Shown in pieces: positions 10,568-19,322 of a stretch of DNA of 64,000 nucleotides; positions within the stretch are counted from its first letter, which is position 1, and every line of letters starts with the position of its first letter. Below the pieces are notes generated by a model. It was given only the letters and a program-made list of their open reading frames with translations. It was not told the origin of the DNA and did no database searches. A program made the position numbers and the translations under genes. This stretch comes from Pseudomonadota bacterium. Its GTDB lineage: Bacteria; Pseudomonadota; Alphaproteobacteria; Rhodobacterales; Rhodobacteraceae. The stretch spans positions 29,235 through 93,234 of the forward strand of contig CAUJIP010000131.1 of NCBI GenBank assembly GCA_963205235.1, given 5' to 3'.

Positions 10568-10636
10568 GGGCCGCTCATCGCATGCCTTCGGCGCTCTTCG
10601 CTGGGCTCAGCGAGGAGTGCCCGAAGGGAACGACAA
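10568..10636. repeat. Element B1, inverted-repeat element
   Basis: GGGCCGCTCATCGCATGCCTTCGGCGCTCTTCGCTG (10568-10603) followed by an imperfect inverted arm; the 36 bp are identical to 11358-11393. Confidence 0.88.
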
Positions 10637-10650
10637 GTGGCATTTCCCCG

Positions 10651-11286
10651 CTATGGGTCGCAACTGATCAGAACTTTCTGGTCCGCCGTGATCTGAGCCG
10701 GCGCGGCCTCGTCGCTGCCAAAGATCAGGGTGCCCAGAAGCCCGCCAAAGCCCTCGCAGTCGGCTTCGTCTTCCGGCGTCAGGATCTTGATCTCGCACCC
10801 CACTGGCGCAGAGGTCAGGCTGACCTTGGCCAAGGTATAAGCCGTGTAATCCGTGACATCCCGAATGACGATCACCACGGGGCCTTGCGTCAGGTCGACC
10901 GCAGCCAGGGGCTGACGGCCATGCTCGGACCACAGATGCAGGTCCTGCCAGCCGGTCTTCCAGTCCAGCGGGCCTGCCTGCAAGGCAAGGGGCTGGTCAC
11001 CCTGCCACAGCGTGGTGTCACCGTCGAACTCATCCGACCAGGCCATGTCGAACCCCTGCAGAGGCGTCAACTCGCTGTCGGTCAGAAAGCCATCCCCATC
11101 CAGATCGGCATTCTTGTCGGTCGCAAGGATCAGCGAGACATAGTCGTCATAATCCCAGCGAATGCGAAACCCGGTCAGGCGGTTCTGGTCGTCGACCGTA
11201 GCCGTGACACTTGCGTCGATAAAGACATGCGGGTGCGCAAGGGCGGGCGGGGCCAGAGCAATCAGCAGGATCAGGGCGCGCAGCAT
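10651..11286 (-). CDS. DUF1007 family protein
   Basis: Signal peptide then HPHVFIDASVTATVDDQNRLTGFRIRWDYDDYVSLIL, DADGDGFLT-like segment. Confidence 0.85.
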   Translation of the reverse strand: MLRALILLIALAPPALAHPHVFIDASVTATVDDQNRLTGFRIRWDYDDYVSLILATDKNADLDGDGFLTDSELTPLQGFDMAWSDEFDGDTTLWQGDQPLALQAGPLDWKTGWQDLHLWSEHGRQPLAAVDLTQGPVVIVIRDVTDYTAYTLAKVSLTSAPVGCEIKILTPEDEADCEGFGGLLGTLIFGSDEAAPAQITADQKVLISCDP

Positions 11287-11357
11287 GGCACCAGACTAGC
11301 CCGCCCCGCCCCTTGGGGCCAGCGGTCCCGTATGCCCTGCGCGGTCCCACGCCACAT

Positions 11358-11450
11358 GGGCCGCTCATCGCATGCCTTCGGCGCTCTTCGCTGTCTTGCC
11401 AAGGGGTGCCATCAAAGTGAGGAGCGTCCGAAGGCAGCGACGAGCGGCCC
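11358..11450. repeat. Element B2, full inverted-repeat element
   Basis: Left arm GGGCCGCTCATCGCATGCCTTCGGCGCTCTTCGCT; right arm AGCGTCCGAAGGCAGCGACGAGCGGCCC is its imperfect reverse complement. Confidence 0.88.
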
Positions 11451-11509
11451 CGCCCCATCCTTCATTCACCGGATGACAACGGCCCGCCCCCGCGCCTAAC
11501 CTGGCCCGG

Positions 11510-12340
11510 ATGCCACAGGATGCCTGGACCGAAGCCGAGAACGACCTGATCGTCGCGGACTATTTCGCGATGCTGCGCCTTGATGCCTTGGGCACCCCTT
11601 ACGTCAAGGCCACCCACCGTCGCGCGCTTCTGCCGCTCCTCGACAATCGCTCCAACGGCTCGGTCGAGTTCAAGCACCAGAACATCAGCGCCGTGTTGAA
11701 AGGCATGGACGAAGACTGGATCCCCGGCTACAAGCCCGCCTTCAATTACCAGTCCACGCTTGAGGATGCCGTGGCCCGCTGGCTCGGGCTGAACTCCAAC
11801 TGGCTGGAGCGTGCCCCAGCCCCCCCTCCCGGCCTAGCCGAGGCCCCACCGCTTTGGATCAGCCCCCCGCCCACCCTGTCGAACCAACCCCCGCCGCAAG
11901 AGCTTGACCAGATGCTCCGCATCGCCCGCAAGTTCGACGTCGCTGCCCGCGATGACCGCAACCGCAGGCTGGGTCGCGCGGGCGAAGAACGCGCCCTTGC
12001 CCATGAACGGGCGACCCTGCGCACGGCAGGGCGCGACGATCTTGCACGACAGGTCCGCTGGGTCTCGCAGGAAGACGGCGACGGGCTTGGCTATGACATC
12101 GCGAGCTTCACCCCCGAAGGCCGACCGCGCCTGCTTGAGGTCAAGACGACCAACGGCTGGGACCGCACGCCCTTCCACATCAGCCGCAACGAACTGGCCG
12201 TGGCCGACGAACGCCGCGCCGACTGGCGTCTCCTCCGCCTCTGGAATTTCGCGCGCGACCCCAAGGCTTTCGAACTCACACCGCCGCTCAACGCGCATGT
12301 CTCCCTGACCGCCACCACCTTTCAGGCAAGCTTTCACTAG
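11510..12340 (+). CDS. DUF3883-like (PD-(D/E)XK nuclease-type) domain protein
   Basis: C-terminal GRAGEERALAHER...DGLGYDIASFTPEGRPRLLEVKTTNG...FHISRNELAVA, matching the DUF3883/NOV C-terminal pattern as recalled. Confidence 0.75.
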   Translation: MPQDAWTEAENDLIVADYFAMLRLDALGTPYVKATHRRALLPLLDNRSNGSVEFKHQNISAVLKGMDEDWIPGYKPAFNYQSTLEDAVARWLGLNSNWLERAPAPPPGLAEAPPLWISPPPTLSNQPPPQELDQMLRIARKFDVAARDDRNRRLGRAGEERALAHERATLRTAGRDDLARQVRWVSQEDGDGLGYDIASFTPEGRPRLLEVKTTNGWDRTPFHISRNELAVADERRADWRLLRLWNFARDPKAFELTPPLNAHVSLTATTFQASFH

Positions 12341-12354
12341 AACCACCGGTCCCC

Positions 12355-12390
12355 CAGCGAAGAGCGCCCGAAGGAAGCGATGAGCGCCCC
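12355..12390. repeat. Element B3 (single arm, opposite orientation)
   Basis: CAGCGAAGAGCGCCCGAAGGAAGCGATGAGCGCCCC; reverse complement resembles the B1/B2 left arm; ends 1 nt from the dnaE2 stop codon. Confidence 0.8.
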
Positions 12391-12391
12391 C

Positions 12392-15229
12392 TCACGCCGC
12401 GTCCAGCACCGGGCGCAACAGCGCCATCGGATGGGCGCGCAAGGTCAGGCGCATCGACACGTAATCCTCGACCACCGCCTCGCCCAATGTCATCTCGCGG
12501 AACTGGACCGCCGGTTCCACGATCCCCTCGCCCTCCATATCCGTCGCGAACAGGGGCAGGGGGCTGCCGCCCGCAATCGCCTCGGCCTGCCACAGCGCCT
12601 CACGCCGCGTGAGGCCCAGGGCCGCAAACACATCCGCCTCGGCCAGCCGGGTCAGCGTCGCAGACCCCACCCCCGCCCGCCGCCAGACATCCTGCACCGC
12701 AAGGTAGCCATTCCCCCGCGCCCCGGTGATCCAGCGCGCCTCTTCCTCGGCAATCCCCCGGATCTGCCGGAACCCCAGCCGCAAGGCCAGTTGCGGCCCC
12801 CCCGCCCTGTCCAGCCATTCCATCCGGTTGTCCCAGGTGCTGGCATTGATGCAGGGCGGCAGCACCGTCACCCCATGTTCCCGCGCATCCCGCACGATCT
12901 GCGCCGGGGCATAGAATCCCATGGGCTGAGAATTCAGCAACGCACAGGCAAAGATCCCCGGCTGGTGCCGCTTGATCCAGGCGCTGGCGTAAACCAGCAG
13001 CGCAAACGACGCCGCGTGGCTTTCCGGGAAGCCGTAACTCCCGAACCCCTCGATCTGCGCGAAACAGCGGCGCGCGAAATCCTCGTCATAGCCCTTGGCC
13101 AGCATCCCCCCGATGAACCGGTCACTGAATTCGCTGACCGACCCATGCTTCTTGAACGTCGCCAAGGACCGCCGCAGCCGGTCCGCCTCATCGGGCGAAA
13201 ACCCCGCCCCCACGATGGCAATCTGCATCGCCTGTTCCTGAAACAGCGGCACCCCCAGCGTCTTTGACAGCACCTTGCCCAACTCATCCGAGGGGAAACT
13301 CACCACCTCCTGCCCGTTCCGCCGCCGCAGGAAGGGATGCACCATGTCGCCCTGAATGGGGCCCGGCCGGATGATCGCGACCTGAATGACGAGGTCGTAG
13401 AAACACTTCGGTTTCATCCGGGGCAGGAAATTCATCTGCGCCCGGGATTCCACCTGAAAGACGCCTAAGGAGTCCGCCCGGCACAGCATCCGATAGGTCT
13501 CCGGGTCCTCGGGCGGCAGGGTCGCCAGGTCAAACCGCTGGTGCAGGTGGCTGTCCATCAGGTCGAACGCCTTGCGCAGACAAGACAGCATCCCCAGGGC
13601 CAGAATGTCGATCTTCAGGATCTTCAGCGTGTCGATGTCATCCTTGTCCCAGGGGATGATCGTCCGGTCCTCCATCGTGGCGTTTTCCACCGGGCACAAC
13701 TCATCCAGCCGCCCCTCGGTGATGATGAACCCGCCGACATGCTGCGACAGATGCCGGGGGAAACCCTGAATCTCATCCACCAGCGCCATGGTCTGCACCA
13801 GCCGCCGATCCCCCGGATCCAGCCCGATCTCCCGCAGCCGCGTCTCCGTCACCGCCTTCGGCCCGCCCCAGCCCCAGATCTGGCTGGACATGGCGGCCAA
13901 AGTATCCCCCGACAGACCCATCGCACGGCCCACCTCGCGCACCGCGCGCTTGCCGCGATAATGGATCACCGTGGCGCACAGCCCCGCGCGGTGGCGACCG
14001 TAACGCTCATAGATATGCTGGATCACCTCTTCCCGGCGTTCGTGTTCGAAGTCGACGTCGATATCGGGCGGCTCGTTCCGCGCCTCGCTGATGAAGCGCT
14101 CAAACACCATCGTCCCGATTTCCGGGGAAACCGAGGTCACCCCAAGGGCATAGCAAACCACCGAATTCGCCGCCGACCCCCGCCCCTGACACAGGATGCC
14201 CCGCGACCGGGCAAAGGCCACGATGTCATGTACGGTCAGGAAATAGGGCTCATAGCGCAGCTTGGCGATCAGCTTGAGTTCATGCGCCATCTGCGCCGAC
14301 GCCCGGTCCGGCACGCCTTCGGGGTAGCGCCAGCGCAAGCCCGCCTCAGCCAATCGCGCCAGCCGTTCTGCCGCCGTCTCGCCGGGGGCATTCTCGGAAG
14401 GGTATTCATAACTCAGCTCATCCAGCGAAAACGCCGCCCGCGCCACAACCTCTCCCGCCCGATGCACCGCCGCCTCGAACCCCGCGAACAGGCGCAGCAT
14501 TTCGGCTTCCGATCGCAACCGCCCTTCGTTGTTCGGCAGCGCCCTGCGCCCCAGCTTGTCGACCGTCACCCCCAGCCGGATCGCCGTCAGCACATCGGCG
14601 AGCCGCCGCCGCTTGCCATGGTGCAGGAATGGGAGGGCAGTGGCGACCGTAGGCAGGCCAAGGCTTTCGGCCAGCCGGGTCAGCCGGGTAAAGCGTTCCC
14701 GGTCCTGCCCGTCATAGCGCGGCGCCAGCGCCAGACCGACCTGCCCCGGAAACCGCTGCGCCAACCGCCCAAGATGTGCCTTCCACAGCTTCGGCTCCAT
14801 CGTGTCGCCCACCACGGCCAGTGTCAGCCGCTGATCCGGCGGCAGGACCAGCATCTCCATCCCCTGACCCCAGTCGAGAAGGTCCGACAGCTCCAGCCGA
14901 CATTCCCCCTTCGGCGCGCGCAACTGCCCAAGGCTGAGCATCCGGCACAGCCGCCCCCATCCCCCCCGGTCGCGCGGCAGGACGGTCACCTGAAACCCGT
15001 CCGCCAGCACGATCCGCGCCGCCGGGATCAGCCGCACCACCGGCCCCCCGTCCCGCGCCATCTCCCGCGCCTTCGTATGCGCCCGCACAATCCCCGCGAC
15101 CGAGTTCACATCGGCCACGGCGAGGGCCGGCATCCGCAATTCGGCGGCGCGCAGCATCATCTCCTCGGGATGCGACGCCCCGGTGAGGAAGGTGAAGTTC
15201 GTGAGCGTGGAAAGCTCCACGAAGGGCAT
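12392..15229 (-). CDS. dnaE2: Error-prone DNA polymerase DnaE2 (ImuC), apparently short at the C-terminus
   Basis: PFVELSTLTNFTFLTGASHPEEMMLRAAELRMPALAVAD, PPDIDVDFEHERREEVIQHIYERYGR; ATG at 15229 preferred over the TTG start at 15253; ends at ...LRAHPMALLRPVLDAA. Confidence 0.92.
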   Translation of the reverse strand: MPFVELSTLTNFTFLTGASHPEEMMLRAAELRMPALAVADVNSVAGIVRAHTKAREMARDGGPVVRLIPAARIVLADGFQVTVLPRDRGGWGRLCRMLSLGQLRAPKGECRLELSDLLDWGQGMEMLVLPPDQRLTLAVVGDTMEPKLWKAHLGRLAQRFPGQVGLALAPRYDGQDRERFTRLTRLAESLGLPTVATALPFLHHGKRRRLADVLTAIRLGVTVDKLGRRALPNNEGRLRSEAEMLRLFAGFEAAVHRAGEVVARAAFSLDELSYEYPSENAPGETAAERLARLAEAGLRWRYPEGVPDRASAQMAHELKLIAKLRYEPYFLTVHDIVAFARSRGILCQGRGSAANSVVCYALGVTSVSPEIGTMVFERFISEARNEPPDIDVDFEHERREEVIQHIYERYGRHRAGLCATVIHYRGKRAVREVGRAMGLSGDTLAAMSSQIWGWGGPKAVTETRLREIGLDPGDRRLVQTMALVDEIQGFPRHLSQHVGGFIITEGRLDELCPVENATMEDRTIIPWDKDDIDTLKILKIDILALGMLSCLRKAFDLMDSHLHQRFDLATLPPEDPETYRMLCRADSLGVFQVESRAQMNFLPRMKPKCFYDLVIQVAIIRPGPIQGDMVHPFLRRRNGQEVVSFPSDELGKVLSKTLGVPLFQEQAMQIAIVGAGFSPDEADRLRRSLATFKKHGSVSEFSDRFIGGMLAKGYDEDFARRCFAQIEGFGSYGFPESHAASFALLVYASAWIKRHQPGIFACALLNSQPMGFYAPAQIVRDAREHGVTVLPPCINASTWDNRMEWLDRAGGPQLALRLGFRQIRGIAEEEARWITGARGNGYLAVQDVWRRAGVGSATLTRLAEADVFAALGLTRREALWQAEAIAGGSPLPLFATDMEGEGIVEPAVQFREMTLGEAVVEDYVSMRLTLRAHPMALLRPVLDAA

Positions 15230-15247
15230 GGGCGACTCGGGGGTTGC

Positions 15248-15262
15248 GAACAAATGGAGAAC
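15248..15262 (-). promoter_or_regulatory. Putative LexA (SOS) box
   Basis: GAACAAATGGAGAAC on + strand (GTTC-N7-GTTC on -), 19 nt upstream of the dnaE2 ATG; matches the alphaproteobacterial GTTCN7GTTC consensus. Confidence 0.75.
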
Positions 15263-15390
15263 ATTCTGCCACGCTCGCGCCCCGCAGACCAGCCGGGTCG
15301 CGCCTTCCAGCGGTTTTCAAAGTGAGCGCCCCTTTCAGGGCCGCAAGTCCTTTGTCTCGCCTCTGGCCTGCGGCCAACCGGCTCGGGCAT

Positions 15391-15458
15391 TGGGGGCGCT
15401 TCGCCCCCCACGCCGGTTTGCCGGAAGGGGCAAACCGGCTTCCCCCCGAGGATATTTG
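15391..15458 (-). repeat. Element C copy 1
   Basis: Reverse complement CAAATATCCTCGGGGGGAAGCCGGTTTGCCCCTTCCGGCAAACCGGCGTGGGGGGCGAAGCGCCCCCA; 65/68 identical to 19156-19223. Confidence 0.92.
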
Positions 15459-15506
15459 GCGAAGAGAAGGGGGGGAAAGGGGTGCCGATGGGCTGGCGGG
15501 AGGTGT

Positions 15507-15588
15507 TAAAAAACCCCTAACGTCCACAACCAACCCATTGATTTAAATAGACTCTGAGAATCCGTCCACCGTGGACACTTTCGCCCCC
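15507..15588. repeat. Element E copy 1
   Basis: TAAAAAACCCCTAACGTCCACAACCAACCCATTGATTTAAATAGACTCTGAGAATCCGTCCACCGTGGACA..., alignable to 47800-47880. Confidence 0.78.
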
Positions 15589-16866
15589 TCATCGCAGTAG
15601 CGTCAGCACCTCAAGGCTCGGATACCCGTCCGGCACCAGCCCCCGCGCCTTCTGGAAGGCCTTCACCGCCGCCACCGTTTTCGGCCCCATCCGCCCGTCG
15701 ACCCCGCCCGGATCAAAGCCCGCCTTGCCCAGCAGGTCCTGCAACTCCTTCCGCTCCTCCAAGGTAAGCGCCCGCAACTCGCGGGGCCAGTCAGCCTGGA
15801 TCGGCAGGCCCCCCCGAAGCTGGTCCGACAGGTTCCCGATCGCCACCACATAGGCGTCGGCGGTGTTGTATTTCTCGATCACCTGGAAGTTCGGCCAGAT
15901 CAGGAACGCCGCGCCCCGGTGCCCGCCGGGGAGGAGGATCGACCCCGGTCCATGGTCCGGCAAGTCGCCCCCCGTGACCAGCCGCACCCCCATCGCCTGC
16001 CAGTCGGCGACCGGCTTCACCACCCGTTCCGTGGACTGATCGTAGTCGAACCCTTCCGGCAGCACCACCTCCACCCCCCAGGGCTGCCCCTTGGTCCAGC
16101 CCCAGTGCCGCAGATAGTTGGCGGTCGAGGCCAAGGCATCCGCAGGATCATCCCCCCACAGGTTCCGCTTGCCATCGCCGTCGAAATCGACCGCGAACTT
16201 CTCCCAGCTCGACGGCATGAACTGGGTATGCCCGGAAGCCCCCGCCCATGAGCCGGTGAAATCCTCCACATGCCCGCCCTGAACGATCCGCAAGGCCGCG
16301 ATCAGCTCCGCCTCGAAGAACGCCCCCCGCCGCCCTTCATAGGCGAGCGTCGCCAAGGACCCCAGCACCGGCAGATCGCCGCGATAGGTGCCATAGGCGC
16401 TTTCCAGGCCCCAGACGGCGACGACGACTTCCTTCTCGACGCCATATTCCGCCTCGATCCGGTCCAGCAAATCCCGGTTCGCCGCAATCGCCTGCAACCC
16501 CAGCGTCACCCGATCCCCGGAGACCGCCGTGTCCAGATAATCCCAGATCGTCTTGGTGAATTCATTCTGGCTCCGGTCGCGCTCCACGACACCCGCGTTG
16601 AACTCCACCCCCCGCATCGCGGCATCGAAAGTCGCCGCCGGAATGCCAGCCTCAAGAGCCCGGGTGCGGAACCCGGCAAGCCAATCCTCCAGCCCTGCCT
16701 GACTGCCCATCTCGACACCTTCTTCCGCCACCGGATCGGGCAAGATCGTCTGCGCCGCCCCAGCGCCACAGGTCAGCATCCCCACCAGAAACGCGACAAT
16801 TCGATTCAAATTGCGCTTCCTCTTGGTCCAAATACTCAAAAGGCAACCCGCGCCACCGCCGGTCAT
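15589..16866 (-). CDS. Lytic murein transglycosylase with C-terminal peptidoglycan-binding domain
   Basis: GLESAYGTYRGDLPVLGSLATLAYEGRR, GASGHTQFMPSSWEKFAVDFDGDGKRNLW; C-terminal FDPGGVDGRMGPKTVAAVKAFQKARGLVPDG. Start codon uncertain because the annotated N-terminus translates element D. Confidence 0.9.
   Translation of the reverse strand: MTGGGAGCLLSIWTKRKRNLNRIVAFLVGMLTCGAGAAQTILPDPVAEEGVEMGSQAGLEDWLAGFRTRALEAGIPAATFDAAMRGVEFNAGVVERDRSQNEFTKTIWDYLDTAVSGDRVTLGLQAIAANRDLLDRIEAEYGVEKEVVVAVWGLESAYGTYRGDLPVLGSLATLAYEGRRGAFFEAELIAALRIVQGGHVEDFTGSWAGASGHTQFMPSSWEKFAVDFDGDGKRNLWGDDPADALASTANYLRHWGWTKGQPWGVEVVLPEGFDYDQSTERVVKPVADWQAMGVRLVTGGDLPDHGPGSILLPGGHRGAAFLIWPNFQVIEKYNTADAYVVAIGNLSDQLRGGLPIQADWPRELRALTLEERKELQDLLGKAGFDPGGVDGRMGPKTVAAVKAFQKARGLVPDGYPSLEVLTLLR
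16795..16837 (+). repeat. Element D copy 1
   Basis: GACAATTCGATTCAAATTGCGCTTCCTCTTGGTCCAAATACTC; 38/43 identical to 60025-60067. Confidence 0.82.
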
Positions 16867-19094
16867 CGCCGCTTGCGCACCAGCCGCCGTTTCGCCGCCG
16901 CCTGCGCGGGTTTGCGGGGCTGGTACTTGCCCCCCTTCCGCCGGGGCGGCCGCATCGTCGCGCCTTCGACCGACAGCAGTTCCAGGATCAGCCCGCCCGT
17001 CACCGGCACGGCTTCGGACAGCCGCACGATCACCTTTTGGCCAAGCCCAAGCGTCACCCCGGTTTCCGAACCACGCAGGGTCTGGCTGCCCTCATCGTAG
17101 TGGAAGAACTCCCGCCCCAGGGCGCGGATCGGGATCAGCCCATCGGCCCCGGTTTCGTCCAGCCGCACGAACAGCCCGAACCGCTGTACCCCGGAAATCC
17201 GCCCCGCGAATTCCGCCCCGACCCGGTCCGCCAGATAGGCCGCCAGGTACCGGTCATTCGTGTCCCGCTCTGCCGCCATGCTGCGCCGCTCGGCTTCGGA
17301 GATCAGCTTCCCGGTTTCCTCCAGGTTCTCTTCGTCCCAAGCCGACAGCCCATCCTTGCCCCAGCCATGCCCCGCAATAAGGGCGCGATGGACGATCAGG
17401 TCGGAATAGCGCCGGATCGGGCTGGTGAAATGGGCATAGTTCTGCAGCGCCAGCCCGAAATGGCCAAAGTTCTCCGGGTGGTAATAGGCTTGGGTCATCG
17501 ACCGCAGGGTGGAGAGGTTGATGAGTTCGTCAAACTCGGTCCCCTGCGCCTGAGACAACAACTGGTTCAGGTGCCGCGTCTGCAAAACCTGCCCCTTGGC
17601 CAGCGTCAACCCCGCGCCTTCCGCCACTTCGCGCAAGCCTTCCAGCTTCTGCGGTGAGGGTTCCTCGTGCACCCGGAACAGCAAGGGTCGCTTCAGCCGG
17701 ATCAACTCCTCCGCCGCCGCGACGTTGGCGAGGATCATGCAATCCTCGATCAGCCGATGCGCCAGAAGCCGCTCCTTGAAGGCGACACTGGTCACCCGGC
17801 CCTGATCGTCGATCTCGATCTTCCGTTCCGGCAGTTCAAGATCCAGCGGCTGCCGCGCCTCCCGTGCGCGCGCAAGCGCGGCATAGGCGGCATACAGCGG
17901 CTTCAGGATCGGCTCCAGCAAGGGCGCGGTCTTGTCGTCCGGGCTGCCATCCACCGCCGCCTGCACCTGCGCGTAATGCAAGGAGGCGACCGACCGCATC
18001 ATCCCCCGCACGAACCGGTGGCTGCGCTTGTGTCCCCCGGCGTCGATCACCATCCGCACCGCAATACAGGCCCGGTCCACGCCTTCATGCAGGGAACAGA
18101 GGTCCCCCGACAGGATATCGGGCAGCATCGGCACCACCCGGTCGGGAAAATAGGTCGAGTTCCCCCGCTTCCGCGCCTCACGGTCCAAGGCACTACCGGG
18201 CGTCACGTAATGCGCGACATCGGCAATGGCGACCCAGATGACAAAGCCGCCGATGTTGCCGGGGTCCTTGTCAACCTCGGCATAGACCGCATCGTCGCGG
18301 TCGCGGGCATCTACCGGGTCGATGGTGACCAGCGGCAGGTCGCGCAAGTCCTCACGCCCCACCATACCCACAGGCTCGGCCCGGTCAGCCTCAAGAATGA
18401 CCGCATCGGGGAATGTGTCGGGAATCCCGTGCTGGTGAATGGCGATCAGCGACGCCGCCCGCGGCCCCGCCGGGTCACCCAGCCGCGCCACGATCCGCGC
18501 CGCTGGCAGGCCCAACCGGCGACCGCCAACCGCCTCGGCCTCCACCAGTTCCCCATCCTTGGCGCCCGCCATCATGTCAGAGGCCACGCGCCATTCCTTG
18601 TCGTCGCCCTTGCCCACGGGCACGATCCGCCCACCTTCGGACCCGGCGCGAAAAATACCCAACACCTTTGCCGGGTTCGACCCCAAGGCCCGGATCAGGC
18701 GCGCCTCATAGGCATAGTCGTCCAGATCGACCTTGGCCAAACGCGCCAGAATCCGGTCACCCGCGCCCAGAGCCGGATCGCCCTTCTTCAGAATGATCAG
18801 GATGCGCGGCCCTTCCTCGACCCCCTCTTCCAGCGGTTTCGCGTAAAGATCGCCGTTCCCATCCGGCGGCAGCACCTGCAACACCGCCACGGGGGGCAAC
18901 ACGCCCTTTTCATGGAACCGCCGCGCGGTCTTTTCGACCACGCCTTCGCCTTCAAGCTCACGCAGCAGACGCTTCAACTCGATGCGCTGATCGCCCTTGA
19001 TGCCAAAGGCCTTGGCAATGTCACGCTTGGCCGCAAGGCCGGGGTTCTGGGAAATCCACTGGCGGATTTCGTCCTTGGAAGGAAGTGTTTTCAT
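16863..19094 (-). CDS. rnr: Ribonuclease R
   Basis: VTIDPVDARDRDDAVYAEVD, YFPDRVVPMLPDILSGDLCSLHEG, HFTSPIRRYSDLIVHRALIAG, S1 domain at C-terminus; ATGA overlap with the next gene. Confidence 0.96.
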   Translation of the reverse strand: MKTLPSKDEIRQWISQNPGLAAKRDIAKAFGIKGDQRIELKRLLRELEGEGVVEKTARRFHEKGVLPPVAVLQVLPPDGNGDLYAKPLEEGVEEGPRILIILKKGDPALGAGDRILARLAKVDLDDYAYEARLIRALGSNPAKVLGIFRAGSEGGRIVPVGKGDDKEWRVASDMMAGAKDGELVEAEAVGGRRLGLPAARIVARLGDPAGPRAASLIAIHQHGIPDTFPDAVILEADRAEPVGMVGREDLRDLPLVTIDPVDARDRDDAVYAEVDKDPGNIGGFVIWVAIADVAHYVTPGSALDREARKRGNSTYFPDRVVPMLPDILSGDLCSLHEGVDRACIAVRMVIDAGGHKRSHRFVRGMMRSVASLHYAQVQAAVDGSPDDKTAPLLEPILKPLYAAYAALARAREARQPLDLELPERKIEIDDQGRVTSVAFKERLLAHRLIEDCMILANVAAAEELIRLKRPLLFRVHEEPSPQKLEGLREVAEGAGLTLAKGQVLQTRHLNQLLSQAQGTEFDELINLSTLRSMTQAYYHPENFGHFGLALQNYAHFTSPIRRYSDLIVHRALIAGHGWGKDGLSAWDEENLEETGKLISEAERRSMAAERDTNDRYLAAYLADRVGAEFAGRISGVQRFGLFVRLDETGADGLIPIRALGREFFHYDEGSQTLRGSETGVTLGLGQKVIVRLSEAVPVTGGLILELLSVEGATMRPPRRKGGKYQPRKPAQAAAKRRLVRKRR

Positions 19095-19155
19095 GCCCCA
19101 AGCCCTAGCACGACACCTGCGGAAACACTACCCAACCCTGCCGTTCACATTTGCA

Positions 19156-19223
19156 CAAATATCCTCGGGGGGAAGCCGGTTTGCCGCTTCCGGCAAACCG
19201 GCATGGGGGGCGAAGCACCCCCA
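19156..19223 (+). repeat. Element C copy 2
   Basis: CAAATATCCTCGGGGGGAAGCCGGTTTGCCGCTTCCGGCAAACCGGCATGGGGGGCGAAGCACCCCCA, inverted relative to 15391-15458. Confidence 0.92.
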
Positions 19224-19322
19224 CCTTCGAGGAGGAGGCGAAGCCCGACGACGAGGCAAAAGGTCTTCGCGGCTGCCAAGCCGCTCAATCTGGGTCCCGA
19301 CGGCCGGTCAAGGCCACCAGTC

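Noticed and set aside
8041-10578. 845-aa minus-strand ORF
   Set aside because: Antisense to pheT, which is unambiguous; low-complexity GGH/RG-rich translation typical of GC shadow ORFs.
13541-15325. 594-aa plus-strand ORF
   Set aside because: Antisense to dnaE2; Arg/Pro/His-rich shadow translation.
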